64,000 nt of DNA from Bacillus sp. FJAT-47783 (GTDB taxonomy: Bacteria; Bacillota; Bacilli; Bacillales; Aeribacillaceae). Position 1 is the first letter of the stretch. The number at the start of each line of letters is the position of its first letter. Positions 42,663 through 52,959 of the stretch are shown here, in pieces. Below the pieces are notes generated by a model, which searched no databases, was not told the origin of the DNA, and saw only the letters and a list, made by a program, of their open reading frames with translations. The stretch spans positions 1 to 64,000 of the forward strand of contig NZ_JAKZKS010000003.1 in NCBI RefSeq assembly GCF_022808615.1, read 5' to 3'. The translations under genes were made by a program, and so were the position numbers.

Positions 42663-44294
42663 TTAGTTCCGAACTTCTAACACTGTTTCGGCAATATTGA
42701 CACAATGGTCTGAAATTCTTTCAATGTTACTAATAATATCTACAAAAATAATTCCTGCTTGCCCTGTACAAATTCCTTCATTTATACGGAGAATATGTTT
42801 TTTACGATTCGAACGCTCTAACTTATCGATCTTCTCTTCTAATTTTAATACTTTTGATGCTAACGAAGTATCATTATCATCTAATGCATGCATCGAAGTT
42901 TTAACTGCTTCGATTGACAAATCAAACATTTCGTTTATATCTTCAAGTGCTTGATTTGTTAATGTTACTTTATTTGAAATTTGATAATCTACAAGCTCTA
43001 CAATGTTTTCAAAATGGTCCCCGATTCGTTCAAAATCTCTTACCGTATCCATCAATACAGAATGCTGTTCAGAATCGACTTTTGACATATCTTTTCTTGA
43101 TAGCAAAATGAGGTATTCCGTAATTTTACGATCTAAATTATTAATGGCATCTTCAAGCTGTTTCGTTGTTTCAGCATGCTTACGTTCCTTCGTAAACAAA
43201 TAATTCTTCGCTTCTTCTAAACCAACCGAAGCAAATTTACCCATTCTTAACACTTCTTCTTTTGCCTGCCCAATAGCAATTGACGGCGATTGCTCGATAA
43301 AAATAGGGTCTAAATGTTTCGGTTTATATTCAATCGCTAAGTCTTCACCCGGAATAATTTTTGTCACTAGCCATGCTAATCCAGCAATAAACGGTGCTTG
43401 CATTAACGTGTTAGTCGTATTGAAAATTCCGTGTGCAAACGCAATGGTCATCTGTGGGTTTAGCCCCATATTTATTTTGATTGTATCAATGATTGAAGTG
43501 AAAACGGGTAATAAAACTAAGAAAATTGTTGAACCGATTAAGTTGAAAATAACGTGTGTTAACGCTGCTCGTCTTGCAGCAATTGAAGCGCCGATAGATG
43601 CTAAAACAGCTGTAATCGTTGTCCCAATATTATCACCGAATAATACAGGTAATGCAGCCTTTAAATCAATTAAACCTTGCCCATGTAATTCTTGTAAAAT
43701 TCCGATTGTTGCACTTGAGCTTTGGACAATAACCGTGAAAAGCGTCCCAATTAATACACCAAGTAACGGCTGATCACTCATACTAACCGTTAAATCATGA
43801 AATGTTTCTAATGAACGAAGCGGTTTCATACCATCGCCCATTAAGTTAAGTCCGAAGAATAAGGCACCGAAACCAAAAAATATTTGGCCGATACTATTTA
43901 CTTTATTATTTTTAAAGAAGAATAAAAGTACGGCACCGATGAATATGATCGGCAAGGCATACTCTTTAATTTCAATACCAATAATGAATGCAGTAATAGT
44001 TGTACCGATGTTTGCTCCCATAATGACGCCAATCGCTTGCCTTAACGTCATAAATCCTGCTGAGACTAATCCTACAGTTAAGACTGTCGTCCCACTACTC
44101 GATTGAATTAACACTGTTACAATAATACCTGCTAGGATACCCATAATCGGATTCGTTGTAAATTTGTCTAAAATGTCTCTTAGCTTGTCTCCGGCAGATT
44201 TTTGCAAACCTTCGCCCATTAATTTAATACCAAATAAGAAAATACCTAGGCCGCCAATGAATTCAAATATCATTTTCTGAATATCTAATTCCAA
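42663..44294 (-). CDS. Na/Pi cotransporter family protein with C-terminal PhoU-like domain
   Basis: The 543-residue protein has two inverted NptA repeats, each with a QSSS motif (VLIQSSSGTT near 62 and VIVQSSSATI near 188), and GANIGTT / GDNIGTT partners. About nine helices end near residue 310. The remaining 230 residues are PhoU-like helices (DTVRDFERIGDHFENIVELV, ISNIERISDHCVNIAE). The family exports or imports phosphate with Na+, with the PhoU domain probably sensing it. It is monocistronic here. Confidence 0.92.
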   Translation of the reverse strand: MELDIQKMIFEFIGGLGIFLFGIKLMGEGLQKSAGDKLRDILDKFTTNPIMGILAGIIVTVLIQSSSGTTVLTVGLVSAGFMTLRQAIGVIMGANIGTTITAFIIGIEIKEYALPIIFIGAVLLFFFKNNKVNSIGQIFFGFGALFFGLNLMGDGMKPLRSLETFHDLTVSMSDQPLLGVLIGTLFTVIVQSSSATIGILQELHGQGLIDLKAALPVLFGDNIGTTITAVLASIGASIAARRAALTHVIFNLIGSTIFLVLLPVFTSIIDTIKINMGLNPQMTIAFAHGIFNTTNTLMQAPFIAGLAWLVTKIIPGEDLAIEYKPKHLDPIFIEQSPSIAIGQAKEEVLRMGKFASVGLEEAKNYLFTKERKHAETTKQLEDAINNLDRKITEYLILLSRKDMSKVDSEQHSVLMDTVRDFERIGDHFENIVELVDYQISNKVTLTNQALEDINEMFDLSIEAVKTSMHALDDNDTSLASKVLKLEEKIDKLERSNRKKHILRINEGICTGQAGIIFVDIISNIERISDHCVNIAETVLEVRN

Positions 44295-44518
44295 TTAAAT
44301 TCAACCCCTCATTTTGTCTTTTTCGACAAACATCTACAACCTTTACCATTATTAACGATTTATTTATTTTTTGTAAAGAGGAAATCAAATATGTAATAAA
44401 AAATTTACAAAGCCTTTACATACTATTTTCTTCCGTTTGTTAATAAGTCTATTATCTTGCCTATTTACTTGGAGAAAGATACAATAAGTGAGGATTTCAA
44501 TCAAGGGATGTGAATCAG

Positions 44519-45292
44519 ATGAATATTTTTTCTCAATTTGTAAAAAGCTTATATTCCCCACAATCAATTGCGTTATTCCGTTTTCAAAAAATAGGAAAGC
44601 CTATTTTTTATGCTTTTCTTCTTTCATTTTTAGCCTTTTTACCGAATGCGATTCATTTCTCTTACGGAATCGTAAATGGACTAAAAGATTTGGATCATAT
44701 TATCCAAACGGACCTTCCTTCGTTTACAATTGAAGATGGCATATTATCGTCTGATAATAAAAAAACGATTGAACGAAAAAGTGGAGATTATATAGTTATC
44801 TTTGATAATGAAGGAATGTTTACGAAAGAAGAGATCGAGATTCGAGAAAACGCTATTGGTTTTTTAAAGCATGAGCTTGTTTTGGTTTCTGATGGGACTG
44901 CTCAATCTTTTGATTATGGATTATTGGAAAGTCCGATGACGAAAACAGATCTTGTAGATATAGTTGAACAAGTCAAGGAGCTTTTACCAATTATCCTTTC
45001 CGTTTTACTATTTTTGTTATATTTCGGAGCTTCCTTTGCCAAATTTTTCGAAATTACGATTTTAGCTCTAATCGCGATAATTTTCAAAAATAAGTTAAAT
45101 AAGAAACTGAATTTCAAGCAGTTATGGATCTTATCAGCATATGCCATTACATTAAGTACAACCTTTTTTATCATTATGGACGCATTACAAACAACTGTTC
45201 CATTTAAAATTTATATCAACTGGTTTATCCATTTAATGATCCTATTCTTAACGTTAAAAGAGATTCCTAGCCCTAAACAAAATAGTAATTGA
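44519..45292 (+). CDS. yqgB: DUF1189 membrane protein YqgB
   Basis: ATG 44519, nine bases after AAGGGAT, gives 257 residues. After a short N-terminus (NIFSQFVKSLYSPQSIALFR, the DUF1189 hallmark) there are a first helix, an extracytoplasmic domain of about 110 residues, and four more helices (about 150-250). Position next to sodA/yqgE matches B. subtilis yqgB. The function is unknown; a link to maltodextrin utilisation in some annotations is only by neighbourhood elsewhere. Confidence 0.85.
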   Translation: MNIFSQFVKSLYSPQSIALFRFQKIGKPIFYAFLLSFLAFLPNAIHFSYGIVNGLKDLDHIIQTDLPSFTIEDGILSSDNKKTIERKSGDYIVIFDNEGMFTKEEIEIRENAIGFLKHELVLVSDGTAQSFDYGLLESPMTKTDLVDIVEQVKELLPIILSVLLFLLYFGASFAKFFEITILALIAIIFKNKLNKKLNFKQLWILSAYAITLSTTFFIIMDALQTTVPFKIYINWFIHLMILFLTLKEIPSPKQNSN

Positions 45293-45322
45293 AAGAAGCA
45301 CAAAAAGCGTGCTTCTTTTTTA
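45292..45322 (+). terminator. Terminator of yqgB
   Basis: AAAGAAGCAC pairs with GTGCTTCTTT around 7 bases, followed by T. Confidence 0.85.
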
Positions 45323-45478
45323 TACAGAAAATTTTTTTGTTGAGTAGGATAGTGTTTTGGCTAATTGTGAGAGCGTTACACTAATCGAATAAGAATCTTT
45401 TATCCGCTCCATCTGTGGAATATGCCATTCAATCGCTTTAAGCTGACTTAGGAATTTTGTCGAATAATAATCATGTCA

Positions 45479-46669
45479 TTATGTATTTTTGATGATTTTA
45501 TAACTATTCACAAGCGATAACAGAAGGATAATTTGAGTTAAGAGCAACAGGAAGAAAGATAAAAAGAATAGGAAAGACCTATTATTTAATAAGAGACTAA
45601 ATAAAGTTGGTCCTAATGCGACTCCTAAAAATCTTGCTACACCATAAAGAGCAACAACAACGCCACGTTCTGAATCATCAACTGCTGACGTAATAAGCAA
45701 GTTAAGTGTAGGTAGAACAAACCCTAAACCTCCAAACCCAATCGTTAAAAAACAGATAAATAATGAAAAGGATTGAAAAAAGATAAGGAATAAAAAAGAA
45801 ATGGTCATAAGGCTAAAACCGATCAGGATAAAGTAAAGGTCTTTCTTATCTTCTAAGTGAAGTCGCTTTCCAGTCCAATAAGAGCTTAACGTTAAGGCGC
45901 TGAGCGGGAAGAAGAACGTAATTCCCTTAAAGAAACCATCAATTCGAAAAATTTCTTCGATTTGATAGGACAAATAATAAAGCATGCCGAAAAGTAAAAA
46001 TAAACCGGTTCCTCCGAATAAATAAACACTAAACAATAATTTCTTCTCTTTTTTAAAAATGGTCAAAACTGTCTCCATGTATGACTGTAATGGAATAAAA
46101 TCTTTTCCTGATGCGTGATTTCGCACATTAAACGAAATCGTTATAATTAAAAGGAAGCTTAATAATGGAAAGACGATAAATGGAAAATACCAAGAAACTA
46201 AAGCCAACATTGCACCGATAATCGGTGCAAGTACTTTGGCAGATCCATTAAATACCTCTAATATCGCTAATTGTTTTGCTCTCCTTTCCCCACGATATAA
46301 ATCCCCTACAAGTGCCATTGAGAGTGGAGTTGTCCCTCCTGTTCCTAATCCTTGAAGGAACCTACCTACTAATAATGTATGAAAGGCAAGTTCTTTACTT
46401 TGCAAAAACCCACTAATAAAGCAAATCACACCACCACAAAAAATAAGAATGAGTGACGATATGATTAAGTTCTTTCTCCCATACCGATCAGAATAAAAGC
46501 CAACAAAAGGAATAATTAACGCTGCAGGTATATTAAAAACCGTCAAGATCAAGCTCGTTTCTGCATGAGATAAAGAAAGTGAATGCTCTAGGTTTGGAAG
46601 AATCGGAATTAACATAGAATTTCCTAAAACCATAATAAACGGGAGCATTCCTAACACGAAAGTTAGCAT
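45479..46669 (-). CDS. MFS multidrug-type transporter
   Basis: ATG 46669 (GAGGAGAT upstream) gives 396 residues with twelve helices. Motif A is GFYSDRYGRKNLI (about residues 54-66) and motif C-like GRFLQGLGTGGTTPLSMAL marks the drug:H+ antiporter-1 group. The N-terminus PFIMVLGNSMLIPILPNL recalls the YmfD/YitG exporters of bacilli. The substrate is not predictable. It is divergent from the LysM gene, with an 80-bp spacer. Confidence 0.85.
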   Translation of the reverse strand: MLTFVLGMLPFIMVLGNSMLIPILPNLEHSLSLSHAETSLILTVFNIPAALIIPFVGFYSDRYGRKNLIISSLILIFCGGVICFISGFLQSKELAFHTLLVGRFLQGLGTGGTTPLSMALVGDLYRGERRAKQLAILEVFNGSAKVLAPIIGAMLALVSWYFPFIVFPLLSFLLIITISFNVRNHASGKDFIPLQSYMETVLTIFKKEKKLLFSVYLFGGTGLFLLFGMLYYLSYQIEEIFRIDGFFKGITFFFPLSALTLSSYWTGKRLHLEDKKDLYFILIGFSLMTISFLFLIFFQSFSLFICFLTIGFGGLGFVLPTLNLLITSAVDDSERGVVVALYGVARFLGVALGPTLFSLLLNNRSFLFFLSFFLLLLTQIILLLSLVNSYKIIKNT

Positions 46670-46749
46670 AAAAATCTCCTCAAACATGTATTTTTTCATT
46701 GTACAAGCATATGAGTAAATAAAGAGAAAAACCTTCCTGGGGGTTAATC

Positions 46750-47085
46750 ATGAAACGTATCGTTAGTTTCTTCCTGTTCCTATTGTTTATATATATCGTT
46801 TATTATGACTTGAAGGTCGGGACTTTACCCACTTTTCAAGAAAAAAATGTAATGGAAGTAGTTGCACAAAAAGAGAATACAAATAGTACAGAAAATGATA
46901 TTCAGTATGTAACGAAAGAAGTGAAACAAGGGGAAACCGTTTTATCGATAGTGGAGCAATTACATAAAGAATCAGTTCCTGTCCCCATTGATACCATTGT
47001 GTCAGATTTCGAACGATTAAATGAAAACACAAAAGCAAATAAGATTATTATTGGGCAAACGTATAAATTTCCAATGTATAAGTAA
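46750..47085 (+). CDS. Small membrane-anchored LysM protein
   Basis: The 111-residue protein has one N-terminal helix (VSFFLFLLFIYIVYYDL), a polar stalk and a LysM-like domain from about residue 56: VTKEVKQGETVLSIVEQLH through KIIIGQTYKFPMYK. It probably binds peptidoglycan close to the membrane. It lies upstream of ispG on the same strand with a 117-bp gap, so it may share a promoter or be separate. No family name is assigned. Confidence 0.8.
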   Translation: MKRIVSFFLFLLFIYIVYYDLKVGTLPTFQEKNVMEVVAQKENTNSTENDIQYVTKEVKQGETVLSIVEQLHKESVPVPIDTIVSDFERLNENTKANKIIIGQTYKFPMYK

Positions 47086-47202
47086 CCAACAAAGATATGC
47101 AATATTAGTTTTTCTTTCTTGTCAATTGGATGAACACATTGTTAAAATATTGGGAGAGAACATGGTGTAAAACAACTTACTAATTTAAGGAGCGATATAC
47201 TC

Positions 47203-48306
47203 GTGAATGAAATTACACACCGTACTAAAACACGTCCCGTTAAAGTTGGGAATTTAACAATAGGTGGAAATAACGAAGTTGTAATTCAAAGTATGACAAC
47301 GACGAAAACACACGATGTGGAGGCAACTGTTAAAGAAATTCATCGATTAGAAGAAGCTGGTTGCCAAATTGTGCGTGTTGCCTGCCCAGATGAACGGGCA
47401 GCAAATGCCATTAAGGAAATTAAACAACAAATTAACATTCCTCTAGTTGTCGATATACATTTTGACTATCGTCTCGCTTTAAAAGCAATTGAAGGCGGAG
47501 CAGATAAAATTCGCATTAACCCAGGTAATATTGGAAGACGTGAAAAAGTTGAAGCTGTTGTAAACGCAGCAAAAGAGCGCGGTATCCCAATTCGTATTGG
47601 TGTTAATGCCGGATCTTTAGAAAAACGCATTTTAGAAAAGTATGGATATCCAACAGCAGATGGAATGGTTGAAAGCGCGTTGCATCATATTAAAATTTTA
47701 GAGGATTTGGATTTCCATGATATTATCGTATCCATGAAAGCTTCCGATGTCCCATTGGCTATCGAAGCTTATGAAAAGGCGGCGAAAGCATTTGATTATC
47801 CGTTACATTTAGGTATTACGGAATCTGGAACATTGTTTGCTGGTACAGTAAAAAGCGCAGCTGGACTAGGCGTAATTTTAAATAAGGGAATTGGAAATAC
47901 ACTTCGCGTCTCTTTAAGTGCTGATCCTGTTGAAGAAGTGAAGGTTGCTCGCGAATTATTAAAAACATTCGGTTTAGCTTCAAATGCAGCTACATTAATC
48001 TCATGTCCAACGTGCGGACGGATTGAAATCGATTTAATTAGTATTGCGAATGAAGTAGAGGAATACATTTCAAAAATTAAAGCACCACTAAAAGTGGCCG
48101 TTCTTGGATGCGCCGTTAACGGACCTGGAGAAGCGCGTGAAGCAGATATTGGAATAGCTGGCGCACGCGGTGAAGGCTTACTTTTCCGCAAAGGCCAAAT
48201 CGTTCGTAAAGTTCCTGAAGAAACAATGGTTGAAGAATTAAAAAAAGAAGTGGATAAGTTAGCAGAAGAATATTTTGCGAAAAAAGCAGCAGAAGAAAAA
48301 GCTTAA
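47203..48306 (+). CDS. ispG: 4-hydroxy-3-methylbut-2-en-1-yl diphosphate synthase IspG
   Basis: The 367-residue protein starts at GTG after AAGGAG. It opens [16 protein letters not shown] and QSMTTT, the TIM-barrel substrate site, and ends with the [4Fe-4S] ligands in CPTCGR and [10 protein letters not shown]. It reduces MEcPP to HMBPP, the penultimate step of the MEP isoprenoid pathway, whose last enzyme IspH is 8 kb away. A hairpin terminator follows. Confidence 0.97.
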   Translation: MNEITHRTKTRPVKVGNLTIGGNNEVVIQSMTTTKTHDVEATVKEIHRLEEAGCQIVRVACPDERAANAIKEIKQQINIPLVVDIHFDYRLALKAIEGGADKIRINPGNIGRREKVEAVVNAAKERGIPIRIGVNAGSLEKRILEKYGYPTADGMVESALHHIKILEDLDFHDIIVSMKASDVPLAIEAYEKAAKAFDYPLHLGITESGTLFAGTVKSAAGLGVILNKGIGNTLRVSLSADPVEEVKVARELLKTFGLASNAATLISCPTCGRIEIDLISIANEVEEYISKIKAPLKVAVLGCAVNGPGEAREADIGIAGARGEGLLFRKGQIVRKVPEETMVEELKKEVDKLAEEYFAKKAAEEKA

Positions 48307-48326
48307 GACTTTCTTGAATTGAAAAA

Positions 48327-48355
48327 GCTTGGAGCGGTGCGCTCCAAGCCCATTT
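48327..48355 (+). terminator. Terminator of ispG
   Basis: GCTTGGAGC pairs with GCTCCAAGC around GGTGC, then CCATTTTTA. Confidence 0.88.
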
Positions 48356-48358
48356 TTA

Positions 48359-48733
48359 TTAGAAAAAAGGCAAGACGAAAATGCCTAACAGAATGGAAAC
48401 GGCACCTATACCAATTGCCCAGTTCCCAAGTGATTGTGCTCCCCTTCTTCTTGCCATAAATCCAACAACGATACCTGCAGCTCCTAATAATACAGGTAAA
48501 ACGAATAGTGAAATAATCGATAAGGCTAAACTTACAAACCCCGTTGTTCGACCATTGTCTACTCCTAAGTCGCGCTCCTCTTTACTTTCCTCTCGGTTTA
48601 CTGCATTCATTGGCACATCTAATTCTGCTGCAGTTTCCTCCATATAATCGCGGTCTTCATTCATGGCTTTTCGGTCATCTTCAACATGGAAGTTAGCTCC
48701 ATCATGATAATCATACTGTCGGTCATTTGCCAC
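48359..48733 (-). CDS. yqfX: DUF4190-type membrane protein YqfX
   Basis: The 124-residue product has an acidic, charged cytoplasmic half (MANDRQYDYHDGANFHVEDD) and a C-terminal pair of helices (about 66-90 and 103-123) with a GFMARRRGAQSLG loop between, the usual DUF4190 layout. It matches B. subtilis YqfX in place between ispG and yqfW. Role unknown. Confidence 0.82.
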   Translation of the reverse strand: MANDRQYDYHDGANFHVEDDRKAMNEDRDYMEETAAELDVPMNAVNREESKEERDLGVDNGRTTGFVSLALSIISLFVLPVLLGAAGIVVGFMARRRGAQSLGNWAIGIGAVSILLGIFVLPFF

Positions 48734-48884
48734 TCTAAATCCCTCGCTTTCAAAAGTAGGAGCATTTATAGTATAGGTTTAGACATAATTCTTATGAATG
48801 TAAAAGTTTACAGTCAAAGTTAATAACAGGTTATGGTACACTAACTTTATTGGAATAGATAGACTTAAGGAGTGTATATAAAAC

Positions 48885-49478
48885 ATGTTACGTCTCGGAA
48901 TTGACATTGATGGAACGGTAACAGCCGCCGAAACATTTGTACCATATTTAAACAAATCCTTTGGGTTAAATATTACATTAGAGGATATTAAACAATATGA
49001 TTTAACGACCATTTTAAACATTAACCAAGAGGAGTTCTGGAAATGGATGGATCATCATGAACCGACTATTTATCAACAAGCTCCAACTGCTCCATATGCT
49101 AAACAAGTTTTAAATGAATGGAATGACACGCACCAGTTAATTTATATAACAGCGAGGAGAAAGCATTTAGAGGAGCTAACTTATAAATGGTTCCATGAAA
49201 ATAAAGTTTCTTATCACCACATTGACTTAGTTGGGACACATGATAAGCTATCTGCAGCAAAAAATCATGAAATCGATATTTTTTTCGAAGACAAACATGA
49301 TAATGCCGTAATGTTAGCAGAAGAACTTTGTATTCCAGTTTTACTTTTTGATGCTCCGTATAATCGTGACCCGATTCCAAACAATGTGATTCGTATCTCC
49401 AATTGGCTTGAAGCAAAAACATGGGTTAACCATTTTTGGAATCAGGATAAACAATCAAATAAAATGATTCTTCCATAA
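48885..49478 (+). CDS. yqfW: HAD-like putative nucleotidase YqfW
   Basis: The 197-residue protein begins with the HAD motif I GIDIDGTVT (nucleophile Asp7, acid Asp9), has YITARRKH as motif II and FFEDKHDNA as motif IV. It belongs to the 5'(3')-deoxyribonucleotidase-like group containing B. subtilis YqfW. Probable substrate is a nucleotide monophosphate, but this is by family only. It is monocistronic and ends at a strong terminator facing zur. Confidence 0.88.
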   Translation: MLRLGIDIDGTVTAAETFVPYLNKSFGLNITLEDIKQYDLTTILNINQEEFWKWMDHHEPTIYQQAPTAPYAKQVLNEWNDTHQLIYITARRKHLEELTYKWFHENKVSYHHIDLVGTHDKLSAAKNHEIDIFFEDKHDNAVMLAEELCIPVLLFDAPYNRDPIPNNVIRISNWLEAKTWVNHFWNQDKQSNKMILP

Positions 49479-49505
49479 GAAAAGCCGCTTCAAGCGGCTT
49501 TTCTT
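49477..49505. terminator. Bidirectional terminator
   Basis: AAGAAAAGCCGCT pairs with AGCGGCTTTTCTT around a tiny loop, between yqfW and leftward zur. Confidence 0.9.
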
Positions 49506-49513
49506 GTTTCAAT

Positions 49514-49924
49514 TTATTTACAATCAGGGCAAGTCCCGTATATTTCAAATTTATGTCCACTTACTTCATACCCACTTAAACGCTCTTTTAAAGAGTCCAT
49601 TGGACACGAATGAATTTCCTTCGTTTTTCCACAATCCAAACAAATAAAATGGTGATGATGATGGTTTAAATTACAACTAAACCTAAAATGCTTTTCACCA
49701 GAAAGCTCCGTCATTTCTAAAATATTTAATTGTGCAAACAACGACAAGTTGCGATAAATCGTATCGAAGCTTAAACTAGGATAGTCGTCTTTCATCATTT
49801 CCAATACATCTTTTGCTGTTAAATATTTATTTGAACGTGCAAAAATTTCAAGCATTTCCTCACGCTTGGCAGTATATTTATATCCTTGCTCCTTTAAACA
49901 TTCTAAAGCCTCTTGTACGTTCAT
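49514..49924 (-). CDS. zur: Zinc uptake regulator Zur (Fur family)
   Basis: The 136-residue protein has an N-terminal winged helix (about 10-75, [12 protein letters not shown]), a histidine-rich hinge [12 protein letters not shown], and the structural zinc cysteines CLDCG and CPDC. It represses zinc uptake genes when zinc is sufficient. It is the last gene of znuC-znuB-zur, its ATG overlapping the znuB stop, and the Zur-like operator before znuC makes autoregulation likely. Confidence 0.95.
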   Translation of the reverse strand: MNVQEALECLKEQGYKYTAKREEMLEIFARSNKYLTAKDVLEMMKDDYPSLSFDTIYRNLSLFAQLNILEMTELSGEKHFRFSCNLNHHHHHFICLDCGKTKEIHSCPMDSLKERLSGYEVSGHKFEIYGTCPDCK

Positions 49925-50769
49925 ATCTCTTGACTCCTTTTAACTTTAGCCTTCGTCCAAAGAATAGAGAGGATTAAAATGAGAACAGAAAGGACAACTA
50001 TCGTTCCACCTGGGGCAAGATCTAAATAATAAGCTAAAAATAACCCACAGATGACAGCAACCTCTCCTAACACAACAGAAAGTATGACAGTTTGTTTAAA
50101 ACCATTGGCTAAACGTAGACTTGCAGCGACTGGAAGTGTCATTAAAGATGACACTAAAAGAATACCGACAATTCGCATAGAAGCACTTATCACAAGAGCA
50201 ACCGTTAATATAAATAAAAAGTGAATAAACTTTGCGGGAATTCCCGAAGCAACAGAATGTTCCTCATCAAATGACAAATTAAACAGCTCTTTAAAAAATG
50301 AAATAACAAAGAAAAAAACTAAAGTGGCTACACCTATAATAACGTATAAATCTGTTCTCGTCACGGCGCTTACACTACCGAATAAATAACTAAATAAATC
50401 GGTATTAAAGCCATCCGCTAAAGAAATAAATACGACACCTAACCCGATTCCAGCAGATAAAATGATTGGAATAGCAAGCTCTTCATAATGTTTATACACC
50501 GTACGAAGCTTCTCAATAAAGAGAGCACCTGTAACAGAAAAGCCCATTCCTAAATAAATCGGATTTACTTGAGAAAAAATAAGTACTTTTTTTGATAAAA
50601 GTAAGCTAGCAGCAATGCCAGCTAACGTGACATGACTTAGGGCATCGGCTATTAGGGACATTCTTCTTACGACTATAAACACACCAAGTAAAGGAGCAAT
50701 TAAGCCAATTAAAATCCCTGATAAAAATGCATTTTGTAAAAATTCATATTGAAAAATGTTTTGAAGCAT
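49921..50769 (-). CDS. znuB: Zinc ABC transporter permease ZnuB/AdcB
   Basis: The 282-residue ABC-3 family permease has about eight helices. It begins with [20 protein letters not shown], with [20 protein letters not shown], the conserved loop of the family, and [20 protein letters not shown] later. It carries zinc across the membrane with ZnuC. It lies 20 bp after znuC. No znuA binding-protein gene is in the window. Confidence 0.93.
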   Translation of the reverse strand: MLQNIFQYEFLQNAFLSGILIGLIAPLLGVFIVVRRMSLIADALSHVTLAGIAASLLLSKKVLIFSQVNPIYLGMGFSVTGALFIEKLRTVYKHYEELAIPIILSAGIGLGVVFISLADGFNTDLFSYLFGSVSAVTRTDLYVIIGVATLVFFFVISFFKELFNLSFDEEHSVASGIPAKFIHFLFILTVALVISASMRIVGILLVSSLMTLPVAASLRLANGFKQTVILSVVLGEVAVICGLFLAYYLDLAPGGTIVVLSVLILILSILWTKAKVKRSQEI

Positions 50770-50789
50770 TTGATTTCCTCCACCTACTA

Positions 50790-51548
50790 CTAATGCTCAT
50801 GTGTTAACACATGAACAGAATGTCCGTAAAATTGTGTAAGCTCTTTTTCTTGAATATCCTTAAATTCCTTTGACTTTCCATGGAAATGCAGTGACTTATT
50901 CAAGCAAGCCACATGTGTCACTTTATCTGTAACCGTTCCTGTATCATGTGTAACTAAAATAAGTGTAATATTCAATTCTTTATTTAATTTTTCTAACAGT
51001 TCATAAAAGCTTTGAACAGTATCTGCATCAATTCCAACTGTTGGTTCATCTAAAATGAGTACATCCGGATTACTTACGAGTGCTCTTGCAATAAAAACTC
51101 GTTGTTGTTGACCTCCGGATAACTCTCCAATATTTCGGTTAGCAAATTGCTCCATTTTCACTGCTTTTAAAGCATCAAACACTTTCGGATGATACGAACG
51201 AGTAAAAAATTTAAACAGGCCTATTTTCGCTGTTAACCCACTTGCAACGACTTCAAAAACCGTTGCCGGAAATCCAGAATTAAAACTATTCGCTTTTTGG
51301 GAAACGAAACCAATTCGACTCCACTCTTTAAATTTTTGAATGTCTTGACCAAATAATTGAATATTACCCTTTTGCGGTTTTAATAAACCGAGTATACATT
51401 TTAATAATGTTGACTTTCCAGATCCATTTGGACCAACAAGTCCTAAAAAGGCTCCTTTTTCAACGGTTAAATTTATATTTTCAAGTACAATCCGTTGATC
51501 ATATTGAAAAGATAAGTTCCGTATGTCAATAACCGGGTCCTTTATCAT
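50790..51548 (-). CDS. znuC: Zinc ABC transporter ATP-binding protein ZnuC/AdcC
   Basis: ATG 51548 (AAGGTG upstream) gives 252 residues. Walker A GPNGSGKST, Q-loop FVSQKANSFN, signature LSGGQQQR and Walker B VLILDEPTVGID are intact. The C-terminus carries histidines (HVLTHEH) as in zinc-specific members. It leads the znuC-znuB-zur operon and has a Zur-like operator 15-35 bp upstream of its start. Confidence 0.94.
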   Translation of the reverse strand: MIKDPVIDIRNLSFQYDQRIVLENINLTVEKGAFLGLVGPNGSGKSTLLKCILGLLKPQKGNIQLFGQDIQKFKEWSRIGFVSQKANSFNSGFPATVFEVVASGLTAKIGLFKFFTRSYHPKVFDALKAVKMEQFANRNIGELSGGQQQRVFIARALVSNPDVLILDEPTVGIDADTVQSFYELLEKLNKELNITLILVTHDTGTVTDKVTHVACLNKSLHFHGKSKEFKDIQEKELTQFYGHSVHVLTHEH

Positions 51549-51562
51549 AATTTTCACCTTAC

Positions 51563-51583
51563 TTTTCAGAATCATTACGATTT
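51563..51583 (-). promoter_or_regulatory. Zur-type operator upstream of znuC
   Basis: On the minus strand AAATCGTAATGATT matches the left and central part of the B. subtilis Zur box (AAATCGTAATNATTACGATTT) exactly. The right arm has decayed (CTGAAAA). Confidence 0.7.
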
Positions 51584-51658
51584 ATTTATATAACAAAAAG
51601 AGTATACAGCAATGAAAATTGTTTGTAAAGAAATCAATTCTCATGGCTATATACCCCA

Positions 51659-52537
51659 TTAATGGATGGCCGATTTAAATTTTGCCCCTTTTGTTTCTTG
51701 TGTATTCATAATGGTAATAAATGCATCTGGATCAATTTCATGGATAATTGATTTTAATTTTGTTACTTCAAGCCTTGTAATGACAGCATAGATAACTTCT
51801 TTTTCATCATCTGTGTAACCGCCTTTTCCTTTTAACTTTGTCGTTCCACGCCCTAATCGATGTAAAATCGCTTCAGACACCTCATCATATTTATCCGATA
51901 CAATAATGACAGCTTTTGTTTCGTCTAATCCTTGAATGACGGCATCGATCATCTTAAAGGCGACATAATAGGCAATAACTGAATACATCGCTTGTTCTAC
52001 ACCGAAAACAAACGCGGCCCAAAGGAAAATAAAAACGTTAAAAAACATGACAAATTCCCCAATAGAAAATGGTAGCCTTTTCGTTAATAAAATCCCTAAA
52101 ATCTCGGTTCCGTCAAGGGAGCCACCGTGGCGAATAACAAGGCCTACTCCCCCTCCTAATACTAAGCCACCAAAGACGGTTGCAAGTATCGGCTCTGTCG
52201 TAAAGGCATCAAAGTGATGAAGAAACCGTTCCATTATCGCTAAGCTAATAATTCCAAATAAAGAGGAAAACATAAACGTTTTACCAATTTGCTTATACCC
52301 AAAATACATAAATGGTAAATTTAATAAAACGACAACAATCGCAAAGTTTAATAGCGATACTTTATCCGCAAATAAATAATCAATGATAAGCGAAATGCCG
52401 ATAATTCCTCCATCGATAATATTATTTGGCATTAATAAAAGCTCGATACTTAATGCTGCAAGTGATGCACCAATATAAATCATGCAAAAACGGAAAATGA
52501 TATGGCCTATCTTTTCCTTCTTATGTTGCTTCTGTAT
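51659..52537 (-). CDS. yqfU: YitT family membrane protein YqfU, probable non-AUG start
   Basis: The protein has five helices (DUF161; [35 protein letters not shown]) and a C-terminal DUF2179 domain with [20 protein letters not shown] and DAFITI. The first ATG (52483) has no ribosome binding site and trims the family's basic N-terminus. The open frame continues upstream to ATA 52537, six bases after AAAGGGGGG, or ATT 52543, giving 292-294 residues, like B. subtilis YqfU. No ATG, GTG or TTG exists there before a stop. Function unknown. Confidence 0.85.
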   Translation of the reverse strand: MQKQHKKEKIGHIIFRFCMIYIGASLAALSIELLLMPNNIIDGGIIGISLIIDYLFADKVSLLNFAIVVVLLNLPFMYFGYKQIGKTFMFSSLFGIISLAIMERFLHHFDAFTTEPILATVFGGLVLGGGVGLVIRHGGSLDGTEILGILLTKRLPFSIGEFVMFFNVFIFLWAAFVFGVEQAMYSVIAYYVAFKMIDAVIQGLDETKAVIIVSDKYDEVSEAILHRLGRGTTKLKGKGGYTDDEKEVIYAVITRLEVTKLKSIIHEIDPDAFITIMNTQETKGAKFKSAIH

Positions 52538-52668
52538 ATCAATCCCCCCTTTTCTTTATTGTATTAAAAAACGATGACAATCACGATAAAAAAGCTTCAT
52601 TATTCACAGAAATAACTCAACTTTTTTTTATTTCACCATACATTAACATTGAAGAGGGAGGAGAGGGT

Positions 52669-52923
52669 ATGATTTTATTTCAAAAAATAGTGAATCAAAA
52701 AATAAATAATTTAAAGTATGATGAATTATTAAATTATGCAAAGCAGCATCAAATTGCATTATCAGAAACGCAAGCAAAGCAAATCGTCAAACTTATTCGG
52801 GGCAAAAACATTAATATTTTTGACGATCAAGAACGTATAAACCTTCTAAAAAAAATAGCAAAGATCACGTCAAATGAAACAGCTCAAAAAGTAAATAAGA
52901 TTTTTTTAGATTTTATTGAATAG
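52669..52923 (+). CDS. yqfT: DUF2624 protein YqfT
   Basis: The 84-residue helical protein has LKYDELLNYAKQHQIALSET then QAKQIVKLIRGKNINIFD, a pattern like a stress- or sporulation-linked DUF2624 domain. GAGGGAGGAGAGG precedes the ATG. Place between yqfU and nfo matches B. subtilis yqfT. Function unknown. Confidence 0.85.
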   Translation: MILFQKIVNQKINNLKYDELLNYAKQHQIALSETQAKQIVKLIRGKNINIFDDQERINLLKKIAKITSNETAQKVNKIFLDFIE

Positions 52924-52927
52924 TAGA

Positions 52928-52957
52928 AGAGCTGCCAAATGTCATGGCAGCTCTTTT
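52928..52957. terminator. Terminator between yqfT and nfo
   Basis: AGAGCTGCCA pairs with TGGCAGCTCT around 7 bases, followed by TTTTTG. Confidence 0.88.
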
Positions 52958-52959
52958 TG

